64,000 bases of DNA from Zoogloeaceae bacterium (GTDB taxonomy: Bacteria; Pseudomonadota; Gammaproteobacteria; Burkholderiales; Rhodocyclaceae): contig JAITMP010000030.1 in the NCBI GenBank assembly GCA_031277315.1, forward strand, positions 1 to 64,000. Direction: 5' to 3'. Made by a program: the position numbers and the translations under genes. The notes beneath the pieces are model-generated. The model was not told the origin of the DNA. It did no database searches and was given only the letters and a program-made list of their open reading frames with translations. The stretch's first letter is position 1. Every line of letters begins with the position of its first letter. This document shows positions 55,660 to 64,000 of the stretch, piece after piece.

Positions 55660-58374
55660 ATGATCTCCGGTTTCCTCAAAAAAATCTTCGGCAGCCGCAA
55701 TGACCGGCTGATCCGCCAATACGGGCAAGTCGTGCGCGCCATCAACGCGCTCGAATCCGCCACCGGCGCCCTTTCCGACGAGCAACTGCGCGCCAAGACC
55801 GACGAATTCCGCCAAAGGCTGACCGCCGGGGCGACGCTGGACAAACTGCTGCCGGAGGCCTTCGCCGTGGTGCGGGAAGCCGGCAAGCGCGCGCTCGGCA
55901 TGCGCCACTTCGATGTCCAGTTGATCGGCGGCATGGTCTTGAACGACGGCAAGATCGCCGAGATGCGCACCGGCGAAGGCAAGACGCTGGTGGCGACCTT
56001 GCCCGCCTACCTGAACGCGCTGGCCGGCGAGGGCGTGCACATCATCACGGTGAACGATTATCTGGCTTCGCGCGACGCCGAGTGGATGGGCCGGCTCTAC
56101 CGCTTTCTCGGCATGAGCGTCGGCGTCAACCTGTCGCAGATGCGGCACGAGGAGAAGCAGGCCGCCTATGCTGCCGACATCACCTACGGCACCAACAACG
56201 AATTCGGCTTCGACTATCTGCGCGACAACATGGTCTATTCCGTCAACGAACGGGTGCAGCGCAAGCTCCGCTACGCCATCGTCGATGAAGTCGACTCCAT
56301 CCTCATCGACGAAGCGCGCACGCCGCTCATCATCTCCGGCCAGGCCGAGGACCACACCGATCTCTACGTGCGCCTGAATCAGGTGGCGCCGCTACTGACG
56401 CGGCAGCAGGAGGAGAAAGGCGAGGGCGATTACTGGGTGGACGAAAAAGCGCACAGCGTGCTGCTGTCGGAAACCGGTCACGAGCATGCCGAGGAAATTC
56501 TCGCCCGCATGGGCATGCTGCCCGCCGGCAGCAGCCTCTACGAGCCGGGCAACATTCTGCTCATGCATCACCTGTACGCCGCCTTGCGCGCCCACAGCCT
56601 GTTCCACCGCGATCAGCACTATGTCTCGCAGAACGGCGAGATCGTCATCGTCGACGAATTTACGGGCCGCCTCATGCCGGGCCGGCGCTGGTCCGACGGC
56701 CTGCATCAGGCGGTGGAAGCGAAAGAGGGCGTGCCGATCCAGCACGAAAACCAGACGCTGGCCTCGATCACTTTCCAGAACTACTTCCGCATGTACAGCA
56801 AGCTGGCCGGCATGACCGGCACGGCGGACACCGAAGCCTACGAATTTCACCAGATCTACGGGCTGGAAACGGTGGTCATTCCGACCAACAAGCCGATGAT
56901 CCGCGACGACCGCATGGATCAGGTCTATCGCACCGCAGCGGAAAAATATCAGGCCATCCTGGCCGACATCCGTGATTGCCACGAGCGCGGCCAGCCGGTG
57001 CTGGTCGGCACCACCTCGATTGAAAACTCCGAACTGCTGGCCGGCATGCTGGAAAAGGAAAAGCTGCCGCATCAAGTGCTCAACGCCAAGCAGCACGCCA
57101 AGGAGGCGCTCATCGTCGCCCAGGCCGGTCGCCCCGGCATGATTACCATCGCCACCAATATGGCGGGCCGTGGCACCGACATCGTGCTGGGCGGCAACGT
57201 CGAGAAGCAGGCCGACGCCCTGCTGGCCGACGACGCGCTGGATGAATCCGGGCGCGAGGCGCGCATCGCCACGCTGCGCGGCGAATGGCAGGCGCTGCAC
57301 GAACAGGTGGTGAAGGCCGGCGGCCTGCACATCATCGGCTCCGAGCGTCACGAATCGCGCCGCATCGACAACCAGTTGCGCGGCCGTTCGGGCCGGCAGG
57401 GCGATCCGGGTTCGAGCCGCTTTTACCTCTCGCTGGAAGACCCGCTGCTGCGCATTTTTGCCGGCGAGCGCCTGAATGCCATCATGCTGCGGCTGAAGAT
57501 GCCGGAAGGCGAAGCCATCGAGCATCCGCTGGTGACGCGCTCGCTCGAATCGGCCCAGCGCAAAGTCGAGCAGCGCAACTTCGACATCCGCAAGCAACTG
57601 CTCGAATACGACGACGTTGCCAACGACCAGCGCAAAGTCATCTATCAGCAGCGGAACGAACTGCTCGAAACCGACGACATCGCCGAAACCATCACGGCCA
57701 TGCGCCAAGGCGTGCTGCATGACGCCTTCCGCGCGCATGTGCCCGCCGACAGCGTCGAGGAGCAGTGGGACATCCCCGGCGCGGAAAGCGCGCTCGCCGC
57801 CGAGTATCAACTGCCGCTGCCAATCGGCGAGTGGCTGAAGGCCGAACCGGATCTTTCCGATGACGAGATCGTGCGCCGCATTCTCGACGAGGCCGATCGG
57901 CGCTATGCCGAGAAGGTCGAACTGGTGGGGGCGGACGCCTTCCATCACTTCGAGCGCAACATGATGCTGCAAAGCCTCGATACGCATTGGCGCGAGCATC
58001 TGGCGGCGCTCGATCATCTGCGCCAGGGCATTCATCTGCGCGGTTACGCCCAGAAAAATCCGAAACAGGAATACAAGCGCGAGGCGTTCCAGTTGTTCGA
58101 GACGCTGCTGCAAGCCGTGCGCGACGAGGTCACCCGGCTGCTGATGACGGTCGAGATCCGCTCGCAGGAGCAGATCGAGGAAAGCGAGCCGCAGCCGGCG
58201 GTGGAGAACGTCCAGTACCATCACGCCGACTACGACGAGGCGCTCGGCGCGGCTGCATCTCCGGCGCAATCGCCCCAGCCGCAAGTGCGCCAAGGGCAGA
58301 AAGTGGGCCGCAACGACCCCTGTCCCTGCGGTTCGGGCAAGAAATACAAGCATTGCCACGGCAGGCTGAATTGA
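55660..58374 (+). CDS. secA: Preprotein translocase ATPase SecA
   Basis: A 904-residue motor that drives proteins through SecYEG. Walker A is MRTGEGKT (102-109), with [16 protein letters not shown] as DEAD motif and [13 protein letters not shown] further on. The C-terminus carries the zinc tail [13 protein letters not shown] (C888, C890, C899, H900) that binds SecB and phospholipid. The gene lies downstream of an M23 peptidase, the conserved order. Confidence 0.98.
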   Translation: MISGFLKKIFGSRNDRLIRQYGQVVRAINALESATGALSDEQLRAKTDEFRQRLTAGATLDKLLPEAFAVVREAGKRALGMRHFDVQLIGGMVLNDGKIAEMRTGEGKTLVATLPAYLNALAGEGVHIITVNDYLASRDAEWMGRLYRFLGMSVGVNLSQMRHEEKQAAYAADITYGTNNEFGFDYLRDNMVYSVNERVQRKLRYAIVDEVDSILIDEARTPLIISGQAEDHTDLYVRLNQVAPLLTRQQEEKGEGDYWVDEKAHSVLLSETGHEHAEEILARMGMLPAGSSLYEPGNILLMHHLYAALRAHSLFHRDQHYVSQNGEIVIVDEFTGRLMPGRRWSDGLHQAVEAKEGVPIQHENQTLASITFQNYFRMYSKLAGMTGTADTEAYEFHQIYGLETVVIPTNKPMIRDDRMDQVYRTAAEKYQAILADIRDCHERGQPVLVGTTSIENSELLAGMLEKEKLPHQVLNAKQHAKEALIVAQAGRPGMITIATNMAGRGTDIVLGGNVEKQADALLADDALDESGREARIATLRGEWQALHEQVVKAGGLHIIGSERHESRRIDNQLRGRSGRQGDPGSSRFYLSLEDPLLRIFAGERLNAIMLRLKMPEGEAIEHPLVTRSLESAQRKVEQRNFDIRKQLLEYDDVANDQRKVIYQQRNELLETDDIAETITAMRQGVLHDAFRAHVPADSVEEQWDIPGAESALAAEYQLPLPIGEWLKAEPDLSDDEIVRRILDEADRRYAEKVELVGADAFHHFERNMMLQSLDTHWREHLAALDHLRQGIHLRGYAQKNPKQEYKREAFQLFETLLQAVRDEVTRLLMTVEIRSQEQIEESEPQPAVENVQYHHADYDEALGAAASPAQSPQPQVRQGQKVGRNDPCPCGSGKKYKHCHGRLN

Positions 58375-58491
58375 TGTTCGATCATCGCCCGCCGCGAAAA
58401 AACGGCGGCGCGAAGGGCGCGACGCATACGATTTTCTTCCCGTTTCGGATGGCGCCGCGCCTTCCACGTCCCTGAAATCAAAGGCTCTCCC

Positions 58492-59718
58492 ATGCCCGTC
58501 AATTACACGCCGCCCGCCCCCGAAACGCTGCTTCCCGTTGCCGGCGTCGCGCTCGGCATCGCCCGTGCCGGCATCCGCAAGGCCGATCGCAAAGATCTGT
58601 TGTTGATTCGCCTTGATCCCGGCGCCGCCGTGGCCGGGGTGTTCACGCAAAACCGTTTTTGCGCCGCGCCGGTCATCGCATGCCGTGAGCATCTCGCGGC
58701 GGGCGCCATCCGCGCCCTCGTCGTCAATACCGGCATCGCCAATGCCGGCACCGGCGAGCCGGGCTTGGCGGCGGCGCGTGCCACCTGCGCCGCCGTGGCG
58801 CGGCTGCTCGCGTGCGAACCGGCGCAGGTGTTGCCGTTTTCCACCGGCGTCATCATGGAACCGCTGCCGGTGGCGCGCATCGAAGCCGGGCTGCCGGCCT
58901 GCGCCGCCGATTTGCGCGAGGACAACTGGGCGGCGGCGGCGGAGGCGATCATGACCACCGACACCGTGCCCAAGGCGGCGTCGCGGCAAATCAAGCTCGG
59001 CGGCGCGACGGTCACAATCACCGGCATCGCCAAGGGCGCCGGCATGATCCGCCCCAATATGGCGACCATGCTCGGCTTCGTCGCCACCGATGCCGCCGTG
59101 GCGCAGCCGCTTCTCGAACGGCTGACGCGGGAAGCGGCGGATGCTTCCTTCAACTGCATCACCGTCGACGGCGATACGTCGACCAACGACTCTTTCATCG
59201 TGATCGCTTCCGGCAAGGCCGGCAACGCGCCGGTCGCGGATGCCGCCTCGCCTGACTACGCGGCGTTACAACAGGCCGTGACCGCCGTTGCGGCGGAATT
59301 GGCGCAAGCCATCGTGCGCGACGGCGAGGGCGCGACCAAGTTCATCACCATCGAAGTGCGCGGCGGTCGCGATGCCGCCGAGTGCAAGGCGGTCGGTTAC
59401 GCGATTGCCCATTCGCCGCTGGTGAAGACGGCGTTTTTCGCCTCCGACCCCAATCTTGGCCGCATTCTCGCCGCCATCGGCAATGCCGGCGTCGAAGGGC
59501 TGGATGTGGGCCGCGTCAGACTGTGGCTGGATGACGTGCTGGTGGCGGAGCAGGGCGGGCGGGCGGCGAGCTACCGCGAAGAAGACGGCGCCCGCGTCAT
59601 GCGGCAGGCCGAGATCGCGGCGCGCATCGACCTTGCGCGCGGCGCCGCCCAGGCCACGGTGTGGACCTGCGATTTCTCCTACGACTACGTCAAGATCAAC
59701 GCCGATTACCGCAGCTAA
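58492..59718 (+). CDS. argJ: Bifunctional ornithine acetyltransferase/N-acetylglutamate synthase
   Basis: A 408-residue Ntn hydrolase that self-cleaves before T192 in NMATMLGF. It recycles acetyl from N-acetylornithine to glutamate in arginine synthesis. Other motifs are [33 protein letters not shown] and [15 protein letters not shown]. Start ATG 58492; AAGG upstream. Follows secA after 117 bp containing a CCGCG/CGGCGG hairpin. Confidence 0.97.
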   Translation: MPVNYTPPAPETLLPVAGVALGIARAGIRKADRKDLLLIRLDPGAAVAGVFTQNRFCAAPVIACREHLAAGAIRALVVNTGIANAGTGEPGLAAARATCAAVARLLACEPAQVLPFSTGVIMEPLPVARIEAGLPACAADLREDNWAAAAEAIMTTDTVPKAASRQIKLGGATVTITGIAKGAGMIRPNMATMLGFVATDAAVAQPLLERLTREAADASFNCITVDGDTSTNDSFIVIASGKAGNAPVADAASPDYAALQQAVTAVAAELAQAIVRDGEGATKFITIEVRGGRDAAECKAVGYAIAHSPLVKTAFFASDPNLGRILAAIGNAGVEGLDVGRVRLWLDDVLVAEQGGRAASYREEDGARVMRQAEIAARIDLARGAAQATVWTCDFSYDYVKINADYRS

Positions 59719-59763
59719 TACCGGCTCATTGTTGCCGGTTCATCGTTTTTTTGGAGATCGGCG

Positions 59764-60759
59764 ATGGCGCACGGCTTGATTGTCTTTCTGCTCATCGGCG
59801 TCATCGTTTATTTCGCCGTCGCATTGGCGCTCGTCGCGTGGCCGTTTCCCGAATCCGTGGAAAACCACGGCCACGCGGCGGACGAGCTGGCGAAGCTTGT
59901 CGCCAGCGGAACCTTCGTCGAACCCGCCGAGCCGAGCTTTTTTGAAGCGCGCGATGGCGCGCGGCGGCTTTACCGCCTGTATCCCGGCTCCGGGGCGGAT
60001 CTGCTGATTTTTCTGCATGGCTCCGGCGGCGATTCCCGTTATCTGGCGCGGCTTGCCAACGCGCTGGCCCGGCTCCCGGATGGTCCCACGGTTGCCACGC
60101 CCGACATGCGCGGGCACGGTCCCGAGCCGGTGCGCCGTGGAGATGTCGATCACATGCATCAGCAAGAGCAGGACATCGCGGATTTGTATGCCGCACTGAA
60201 ACGCATACGTCATTTTGATCGCTTCCTGCTCGGCGGCCACTCCAGCGGCGGCGGGATGGCGCTTCGCTATGCGGCGGGGCATGAACAGCCCCGACCCGAC
60301 GGCCTGATGCTGGTCGCGCCGTTCATCCACCGGAAATCGCCCGCCGCGTGCCCCGACTCAGGGGGATGGGCCACGCCTTGCGTGCCTCGCTTTGCCGGCA
60401 TCGAGATGCTGGGGCGGTTTGGCATCCGCCTGTTTGAAAACCGGCCGGTCTTGCGCTTTGCCGTTCCGCCGGAGGCGCGGGACGGCAACGAAACGCCGCT
60501 CTACAGTTGGCGCATGTACAAATCCATGACGCTGAGCGACAACTGGCGCAAGGAGATCGCGGGCATCCAGGCGCCCGTTCTCGTCGTCGCGGCCGGGAAG
60601 GATGTCATCTTCCGTTCCGATGGTTACAAGGCTGTGTTCAAGAACCTGCCGCGAGCCAGCGTCGAGATTCTTCCCGGCATCGACCATTTCCAGCTTTCCA
60701 CCTCGGATGAAGCGTTGAAGCGCATGGAGGCGTGGCTGCGGGAAAATCGGCAAAATTAA
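59764..60759 (+). CDS. Membrane-anchored alpha/beta hydrolase
   Basis: A 331-residue protein. One N-terminal helix (residues 5-27) is followed by an alpha/beta hydrolase fold: oxyanion segment FLHGSGGDSRY, nucleophile S160 in GGHSSGGGMALRYA, D280 in AAGKDVIF and H308 in GIDHFQL. The catalytic triad is complete, so it is probably a lipase or esterase, with the active part most likely periplasmic. Substrate unknown. It lies 45 bp after argJ, GGAGAT before the ATG. Confidence 0.88.
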   Translation: MAHGLIVFLLIGVIVYFAVALALVAWPFPESVENHGHAADELAKLVASGTFVEPAEPSFFEARDGARRLYRLYPGSGADLLIFLHGSGGDSRYLARLANALARLPDGPTVATPDMRGHGPEPVRRGDVDHMHQQEQDIADLYAALKRIRHFDRFLLGGHSSGGGMALRYAAGHEQPRPDGLMLVAPFIHRKSPAACPDSGGWATPCVPRFAGIEMLGRFGIRLFENRPVLRFAVPPEARDGNETPLYSWRMYKSMTLSDNWRKEIAGIQAPVLVVAAGKDVIFRSDGYKAVFKNLPRASVEILPGIDHFQLSTSDEALKRMEAWLRENRQN

Positions 60760-60847
60760 CCGCTGGAATTAGCCGCCGAAGTTTATGGCTGCCATAATTT
60801 CCTTTAGTCTGCCTCTGGCGCGAATGCGCTTAAAATCTGGCAACCCC

Positions 60848-60901
60848 AATTTGGTAATCCCTATTTGGCAACTCATTTGGTAACTCATTTGGCAACCCTC
60901 G
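60848..60901. repeat. Four-copy degenerate tandem repeat before rpe
   Basis: The words ATTTGGTAATCCCT, ATTTGGCAACTC, ATTTGGTAACTC and ATTTGGCAACCCTC follow one another directly, ending at the rpe ribosome site GGGAGGAG. Confidence 0.8.
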
Positions 60902-60910
60902 GGAGGAGTC

Positions 60911-61603
60911 ATGAGCCAACGCAATTACCGCATCGCGCCGAGCATTCTTTCCGCCGATTTCGCCCGGCTGGGCGAGGAAGTGGATAACGTCCTCGCCGCC
61001 GGCGCCGACATCGTGCACTTCGACGTGATGGACAATCATTACGTGCCCAATCTGACCATCGGCCCGCTGGTCTGCGAAGCCCTGCGCAAGCACGGCGTCA
61101 CCGCGCCGATCGACGTGCATTTGATGGTCGAGCCGGTCGACCGCATCGTGCCTGACTTCGCCAAGGCCGGCGCGACTTACATTACTTTTCATCCCGAGGC
61201 GTCCCGGCACATCGACCGCACGATCGCCCTGATCCGCGACGCCGGCTGCAAGCCCGGTCTGGTGTTCAATCCGGCGACGCCGCTCGACGCGCTGGAATGG
61301 ACGCTCGACAAGATCGACATGGTGCTGCTGATGAGCGTCAATCCGGGTTTCGGCGGGCAGAAATTCATTCCGCATGTTCTGGACAAGGCGCGGCAGGCGC
61401 GCCGGATGATTGATGAGCGCGGCCTGAATGTCAGCTTGGAGATCGACGGCGGCGTCGGCCCAGCCAATATCCGCGAGGTGGCGCGGGCCGGCGTCGACAC
61501 GTTCGTCGCCGGTTCCGCCGTGTTCGGCGCCGGCAAGGCGGGCGATCCGCATCGCTATGATTCCGTCATCGCCGCCCTGCGCGCGGAACTGGCCGGGGCG
61601 TGA
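60911..61603 (+). CDS. rpe: Ribulose-phosphate 3-epimerase
   Basis: A 230-residue TIM-barrel enzyme linking ribulose-5-P and xylulose-5-P in the pentose phosphate and Calvin pathways. Motifs are [33 protein letters not shown] (metal His/Asp), [22 protein letters not shown] and [11 protein letters not shown]. Start ATG 60911 after GGGAGGAG. Followed by gph and trpE, a common order. Confidence 0.97.
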   Translation: MSQRNYRIAPSILSADFARLGEEVDNVLAAGADIVHFDVMDNHYVPNLTIGPLVCEALRKHGVTAPIDVHLMVEPVDRIVPDFAKAGATYITFHPEASRHIDRTIALIRDAGCKPGLVFNPATPLDALEWTLDKIDMVLLMSVNPGFGGQKFIPHVLDKARQARRMIDERGLNVSLEIDGGVGPANIREVARAGVDTFVAGSAVFGAGKAGDPHRYDSVIAALRAELAGA

Positions 61604-61625
61604 TCCGGGTCGCCTTGTTTTGCCG

Positions 61626-62300
61626 ATGCCCATCAAAGCGATTCTGATCGACCTCGACGGCACGCTGCTCGATACCGTTCCCGATCTTGCCGATGCCGCC
61701 AACGCCATGCTCGCCGAGCTGGGACGGGCGGTTCTGCCGGTTGACGCCATCCGCGACTTTGTCGGCAAGGGCATTCCGAATCTGGTTGGCCGCTGTCTCG
61801 GCCATGCGGGCGAAGCGGACGATCCCGAGACGCGCCATGCGCTGACGGTATTCAAGCGCCATTACGCCGCCGTGAACGGCCGCCGCGCCCGCGTTTATCC
61901 CGGCGTGCCGGAAGACCTGCGCGCCATGCGCCGCGCCGGGTTGAAGACGGCGTGCATCACCAACAAGGCGGCGGCTTTCACCGAGCCGTTGCTGGCCGCC
62001 GCCGGGCTGGCCGGCCTGCTCGACCTGACGGTAAGCGGCGACACCCTGCCCGAGAAAAAACCGCATCCGCTGCCTTTTCTGCATGCCTGCCGGCATTTCG
62101 GCATCGCGCCCGCCGAGGCGCTGGTGATCGGCGATTCGCGCAATGATGTTGCCGGCGCGCGCGCCGCCGGCTGCCCGGTGTTCTGCGTGCCGTATGGCTA
62201 CAGCGAAGGCGAAGATGTCCGCGCGCTCGGCGCCGATGCTATAGTGAGCACCCTTGGCGCGGCGCTTGAGCGCCTGCGCGCCATGCGTGAATCAGAGTGA
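61626..62300 (+). CDS. gph: Phosphoglycolate phosphatase
   Basis: A 224-residue HAD hydrolase with DxD motif ILIDLDGTLLDTVPDL, second motif ITNKAA and third motif KKPHPLPFLHACRHFG with VIGDSRNDVAGARAAG. It removes phosphoglycolate made by Rubisco or DNA repair. Start ATG 61626. Its last codons and stop lie inside a 10-bp tandem repeat. Confidence 0.95.
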   Translation: MPIKAILIDLDGTLLDTVPDLADAANAMLAELGRAVLPVDAIRDFVGKGIPNLVGRCLGHAGEADDPETRHALTVFKRHYAAVNGRRARVYPGVPEDLRAMRRAGLKTACITNKAAAFTEPLLAAAGLAGLLDLTVSGDTLPEKKPHPLPFLHACRHFGIAPAEALVIGDSRNDVAGARAAGCPVFCVPYGYSEGEDVRALGADAIVSTLGAALERLRAMRESE

Positions 62301-62326
62301 ATCAGAGTGAATTAGAGTGAGTTGAA
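62287..62326. repeat. 10-bp tandem repeat across the gph stop
   Basis: GTGAATCAGA twice, then GTGAATTAGA and GTGAGTTGAA, each 10 bp. The gph stop codon is the TGA of the second copy. Confidence 0.85.
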
Positions 62327-62373
62327 AACGGGAACCCGGGAAACGCATCGTGTTCGGCCTGAACTTGAGATCT

Positions 62374-62430
62374 GTGAGGAAATACGCCGTCGGCGGGGAG
62401 GCTTGGCCTTGGCGTCGCTTGCCTGATTGA
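62374..62430 (+). CDS. trpL: Candidate Trp leader peptide
   Basis: An 18-codon ORF from GTG 62374: [18 protein letters not shown], then TGA at 62428-62430. Two Trp codons (62404-62406, 62410-62412) are placed just before a terminator-like palindrome upstream of trpE, as in ribosome-mediated attenuation. GTG 62350 in the same frame, with GGGAA upstream, is another start (26 codons). No strong ribosome site for either. Confidence 0.55.
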   Translation: MRKYAVGGEAWPWRRLPD

Positions 62431-62468
62431 GCATCCGCAAGCGGCAGGCGCGCGCGCCTGCGATTTTT
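62416..62468 (+). promoter_or_regulatory. Candidate trp attenuator
   Basis: The 18-nt perfect palindrome GCAGGCGCGCGCGCCTGC (62444-62461) is followed by GA and five T, a terminator form. An upstream GCCTG (62421-62425) can pair with CAGGC (62445-62449) to prevent it, and CGCTTGC (62416-62422) pairs with GCAAGCG (62437-62443). The leader ORF covers the upstream segment. Confidence 0.6.
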
Positions 62469-62492
62469 CCTCTTTCAAGTTGCAGAGTCATG

Positions 62493-63968
62493 ATGACCGA
62501 AACCGAATTCAATCAACTGGCCGCCCAAGGCTACAACCGCATTCCGGTGACGCTGGAAACCTTCGCCGATCTGGATACCCCGCTCTCGATCTACCTCAAG
62601 CTGGCCGACTGCCAGTGGACTTATCTGCTCGAATCCGTGCAGGGCGGCGAGCGTTTTGGCCGCTATTCCTTCATCGGCCTGTCGGCGCCGACGCGCATCG
62701 TCGCCTATGGCCGCGATGTCATGGCGCTGACCGGCAACCGCATCGCCGAGCGGCGCGACGACTGCGATCCGCTCGCGTTCATCGGCGAATACATGGCGCG
62801 CTTCAAGCTGGCGCCGCGCGCCGATCTGCCGCGCTTTTGCGGCGGCTTGGTCGGCTGCTTCGGCTATGACACCGTGCGCCACATCGAGCCGAAGCTGGCC
62901 GGGACGCGCAAGCCCGATCCGCTCGGCACGCCCGACATCCTGCTGCTTTTGTCGGAGGAAATCGCCGTCGTCGACAACCTCTCCGGCAAGCTGACCCTGG
63001 TGGTGTATGCCGAACCGGATGTGCCGGGCGCGTTCAAACGCGCCAAGGCGCGGTTGAAAGCCCTGCTGGCCAGACTGCGCGAACCGGCGGCGATTCCCGC
63101 CGAGACGCCGGGCGTGCCGCGCCCCGCCGTTTCCACTTTCGGCGAGGCGGCGTTCAAGCAGGCGGTGGCGCGCGCCAAGCAATACATCGTCGATGGCGAC
63201 ATCATGCAGGTGGTGCTCTCGCAACGCATGTCGAAGCCTTACGCCGCGACGCCGCTGGCGCTCTATCGCGCCCTGCGCACGCTGAATCCCTCGCCCTACA
63301 TGTTTTATTTCGATTTCGAGGATTTCCACGTCGTCGGCGCCTCGCCGGAAATTCTCGTCCGCCTGGAAGACGGCGCGGTGACGCTGCGGCCGATCGCCGG
63401 CACGCGCAGGAGGGGCAAAACCGTCGAGGAGGACGAGGCGCTTGCCGCCGAATTGCTCGCCGACGAGAAGGAGCGCGCCGAGCATCTCATGCTGCTCGAT
63501 CTGGGCCGCAACGACGTTGGCCGCGTCGCCCGCACCGGTTCGGTCCGCGTCACCGAACAGTTCGTCATCGAGCGTTATTCGCACGTGATGCACATCGTCT
63601 CCAACGTCGAAGGCAAGCTGAAACCGTCGCTGGATGCGCTGGCCGTCCTGCGCGCCGCATTCCCGGCCGGCACGGTGTCGGGCGCGCCCAAAGTGCGGGC
63701 GATGCAGATCATCGACGAGCTGGAGCCGGTCAAGCGCGGCCTCTACGCCGGCGCGGTTGGTTATCTCGGCTTTCACGGCGACATGGATCTCGCCATCGCC
63801 ATCCGCACGGCGATCATCAAGGACGGGCAGATTCACGTTCAGGCCGGCGCCGGCATCGTCGCCGATTCCGACCCGGCCTCCGAATGGCAGGAGACGCAGA
63901 ACAAGGCCCTCGCCCAACTGCGCGCCGCCGAAATGGCCGAATCCGGCCTTGATACCCGTTTTGAATGA
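62493..63968 (+). CDS. trpE: Anthranilate synthase component I
   Basis: A 491-residue chorismate-using enzyme, first step of tryptophan synthesis. The Trp feedback motif LLES is at residues 45-48 ([10 protein letters not shown]). The chorismate-binding core shows [33 protein letters not shown] and [19 protein letters not shown] 62490 directly precedes the chosen ATG 62493. It follows gph and carries a likely attenuator. No trpG is seen in the remaining 32 bases. Confidence 0.96.
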   Translation: MTETEFNQLAAQGYNRIPVTLETFADLDTPLSIYLKLADCQWTYLLESVQGGERFGRYSFIGLSAPTRIVAYGRDVMALTGNRIAERRDDCDPLAFIGEYMARFKLAPRADLPRFCGGLVGCFGYDTVRHIEPKLAGTRKPDPLGTPDILLLLSEEIAVVDNLSGKLTLVVYAEPDVPGAFKRAKARLKALLARLREPAAIPAETPGVPRPAVSTFGEAAFKQAVARAKQYIVDGDIMQVVLSQRMSKPYAATPLALYRALRTLNPSPYMFYFDFEDFHVVGASPEILVRLEDGAVTLRPIAGTRRRGKTVEEDEALAAELLADEKERAEHLMLLDLGRNDVGRVARTGSVRVTEQFVIERYSHVMHIVSNVEGKLKPSLDALAVLRAAFPAGTVSGAPKVRAMQIIDELEPVKRGLYAGAVGYLGFHGDMDLAIAIRTAIIKDGQIHVQAGAGIVADSDPASEWQETQNKALAQLRAAEMAESGLDTRFE

Positions 63969-64000
63969 TGCGACTCCCGTGCTGCGTGATGCTCGCCTTG
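63968..64000 (+). CDS. Start of an unidentified gene, cut by window edge
   Basis: ATG 63968 overlaps the trpE stop as TGATG and gives [11 protein letters not shown] before the edge. It could be a signal-peptide start. It does not look like TrpG, which normally begins MLLMIDNYDSF. Evidence is only the overlap. Confidence 0.25.
   Translation, partial: MRLPCCVMLAL

Noticed and set aside
56392..58989. 865-residue frame opposite secA and argJ
   Set aside because: Antisense shadow of conserved genes with low-complexity composition.

Overview
The window is about 64 kb of a GC-rich (roughly 65%) betaproteobacterial chromosome. Protein style and gene order (an E. coli-type purB, queA-tgt-yajC-secDF, a full dcw cluster followed by lpxC, dciA and secA, and rpe-gph-trpE) fit the Rhodocyclales/Sterolibacteriaceae side of the Betaproteobacteria; that placement is inference. 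No rRNA, phage or insertion sequence was seen.

Left edge (1-1493): a lower-GC accessory stretch, all leftward. It holds a Phd/YefM antitoxin, a PIN-domain (VapC) toxin and, 30 bp further on, the first 140 codons of a Cas3-type HD nuclease cut by the window edge. The stretch ends at tRNA-Phe. 1494-10500: thrH, then a leftward operon qmoA-qmoB-hdrC-hdrB (flavin and Fe-S electron transfer, dissimilatory sulfur metabolism type) with an FNR-like box upstream, then a phosphodiesterase, a hypothetical gene, nudJ and mnmA.

10500-27720: a GST gene, purB, a DUF2322-like gene, the leftward queA-tgt-yajC-secD-secF group, tRNA-Leu(CAA), two convergent membrane/TPR genes (one a rhomboid protease), a solitary mlaF-like ATPase, uvrA, a YajR-type MFS carrier and ssb. 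27754-34491: pirin, a stand-alone TAXI receptor, rfaE2, the dolP-diaA-HIRAN-yraN group, rsmI and pyrC.

34820-54170: rnpB, then mraZ-rsmH-ftsL-ftsI-murE-murF-mraY-murD-ftsW-murG-murC-murB-ddl-ftsQ-ftsA-ftsZ-lpxC. The dcw genes make and cross-link peptidoglycan and build the divisome. They are nearly all joined by ATGA/GTGA overlaps, behind a promoter carrying MraZ boxes. 54170-64000: dciA, an M23 peptidase, secA, argJ, an alpha/beta hydrolase, rpe, gph and trpE. The gph-trpE gap carries what looks like a trp attenuator: a short ORF with two Trp codons followed by a palindrome and a T-run.

Most of the window is conserved core. The points most worth following are the phd-vapC-cas3 linkage, the qmoAB-hdrCB operon without apr genes in view, the candidate trp attenuator, an exported HIRAN protein, a leftward terminator with no known gene before rnpB, and the many 9-14 bp tandem repeats at gene borders.
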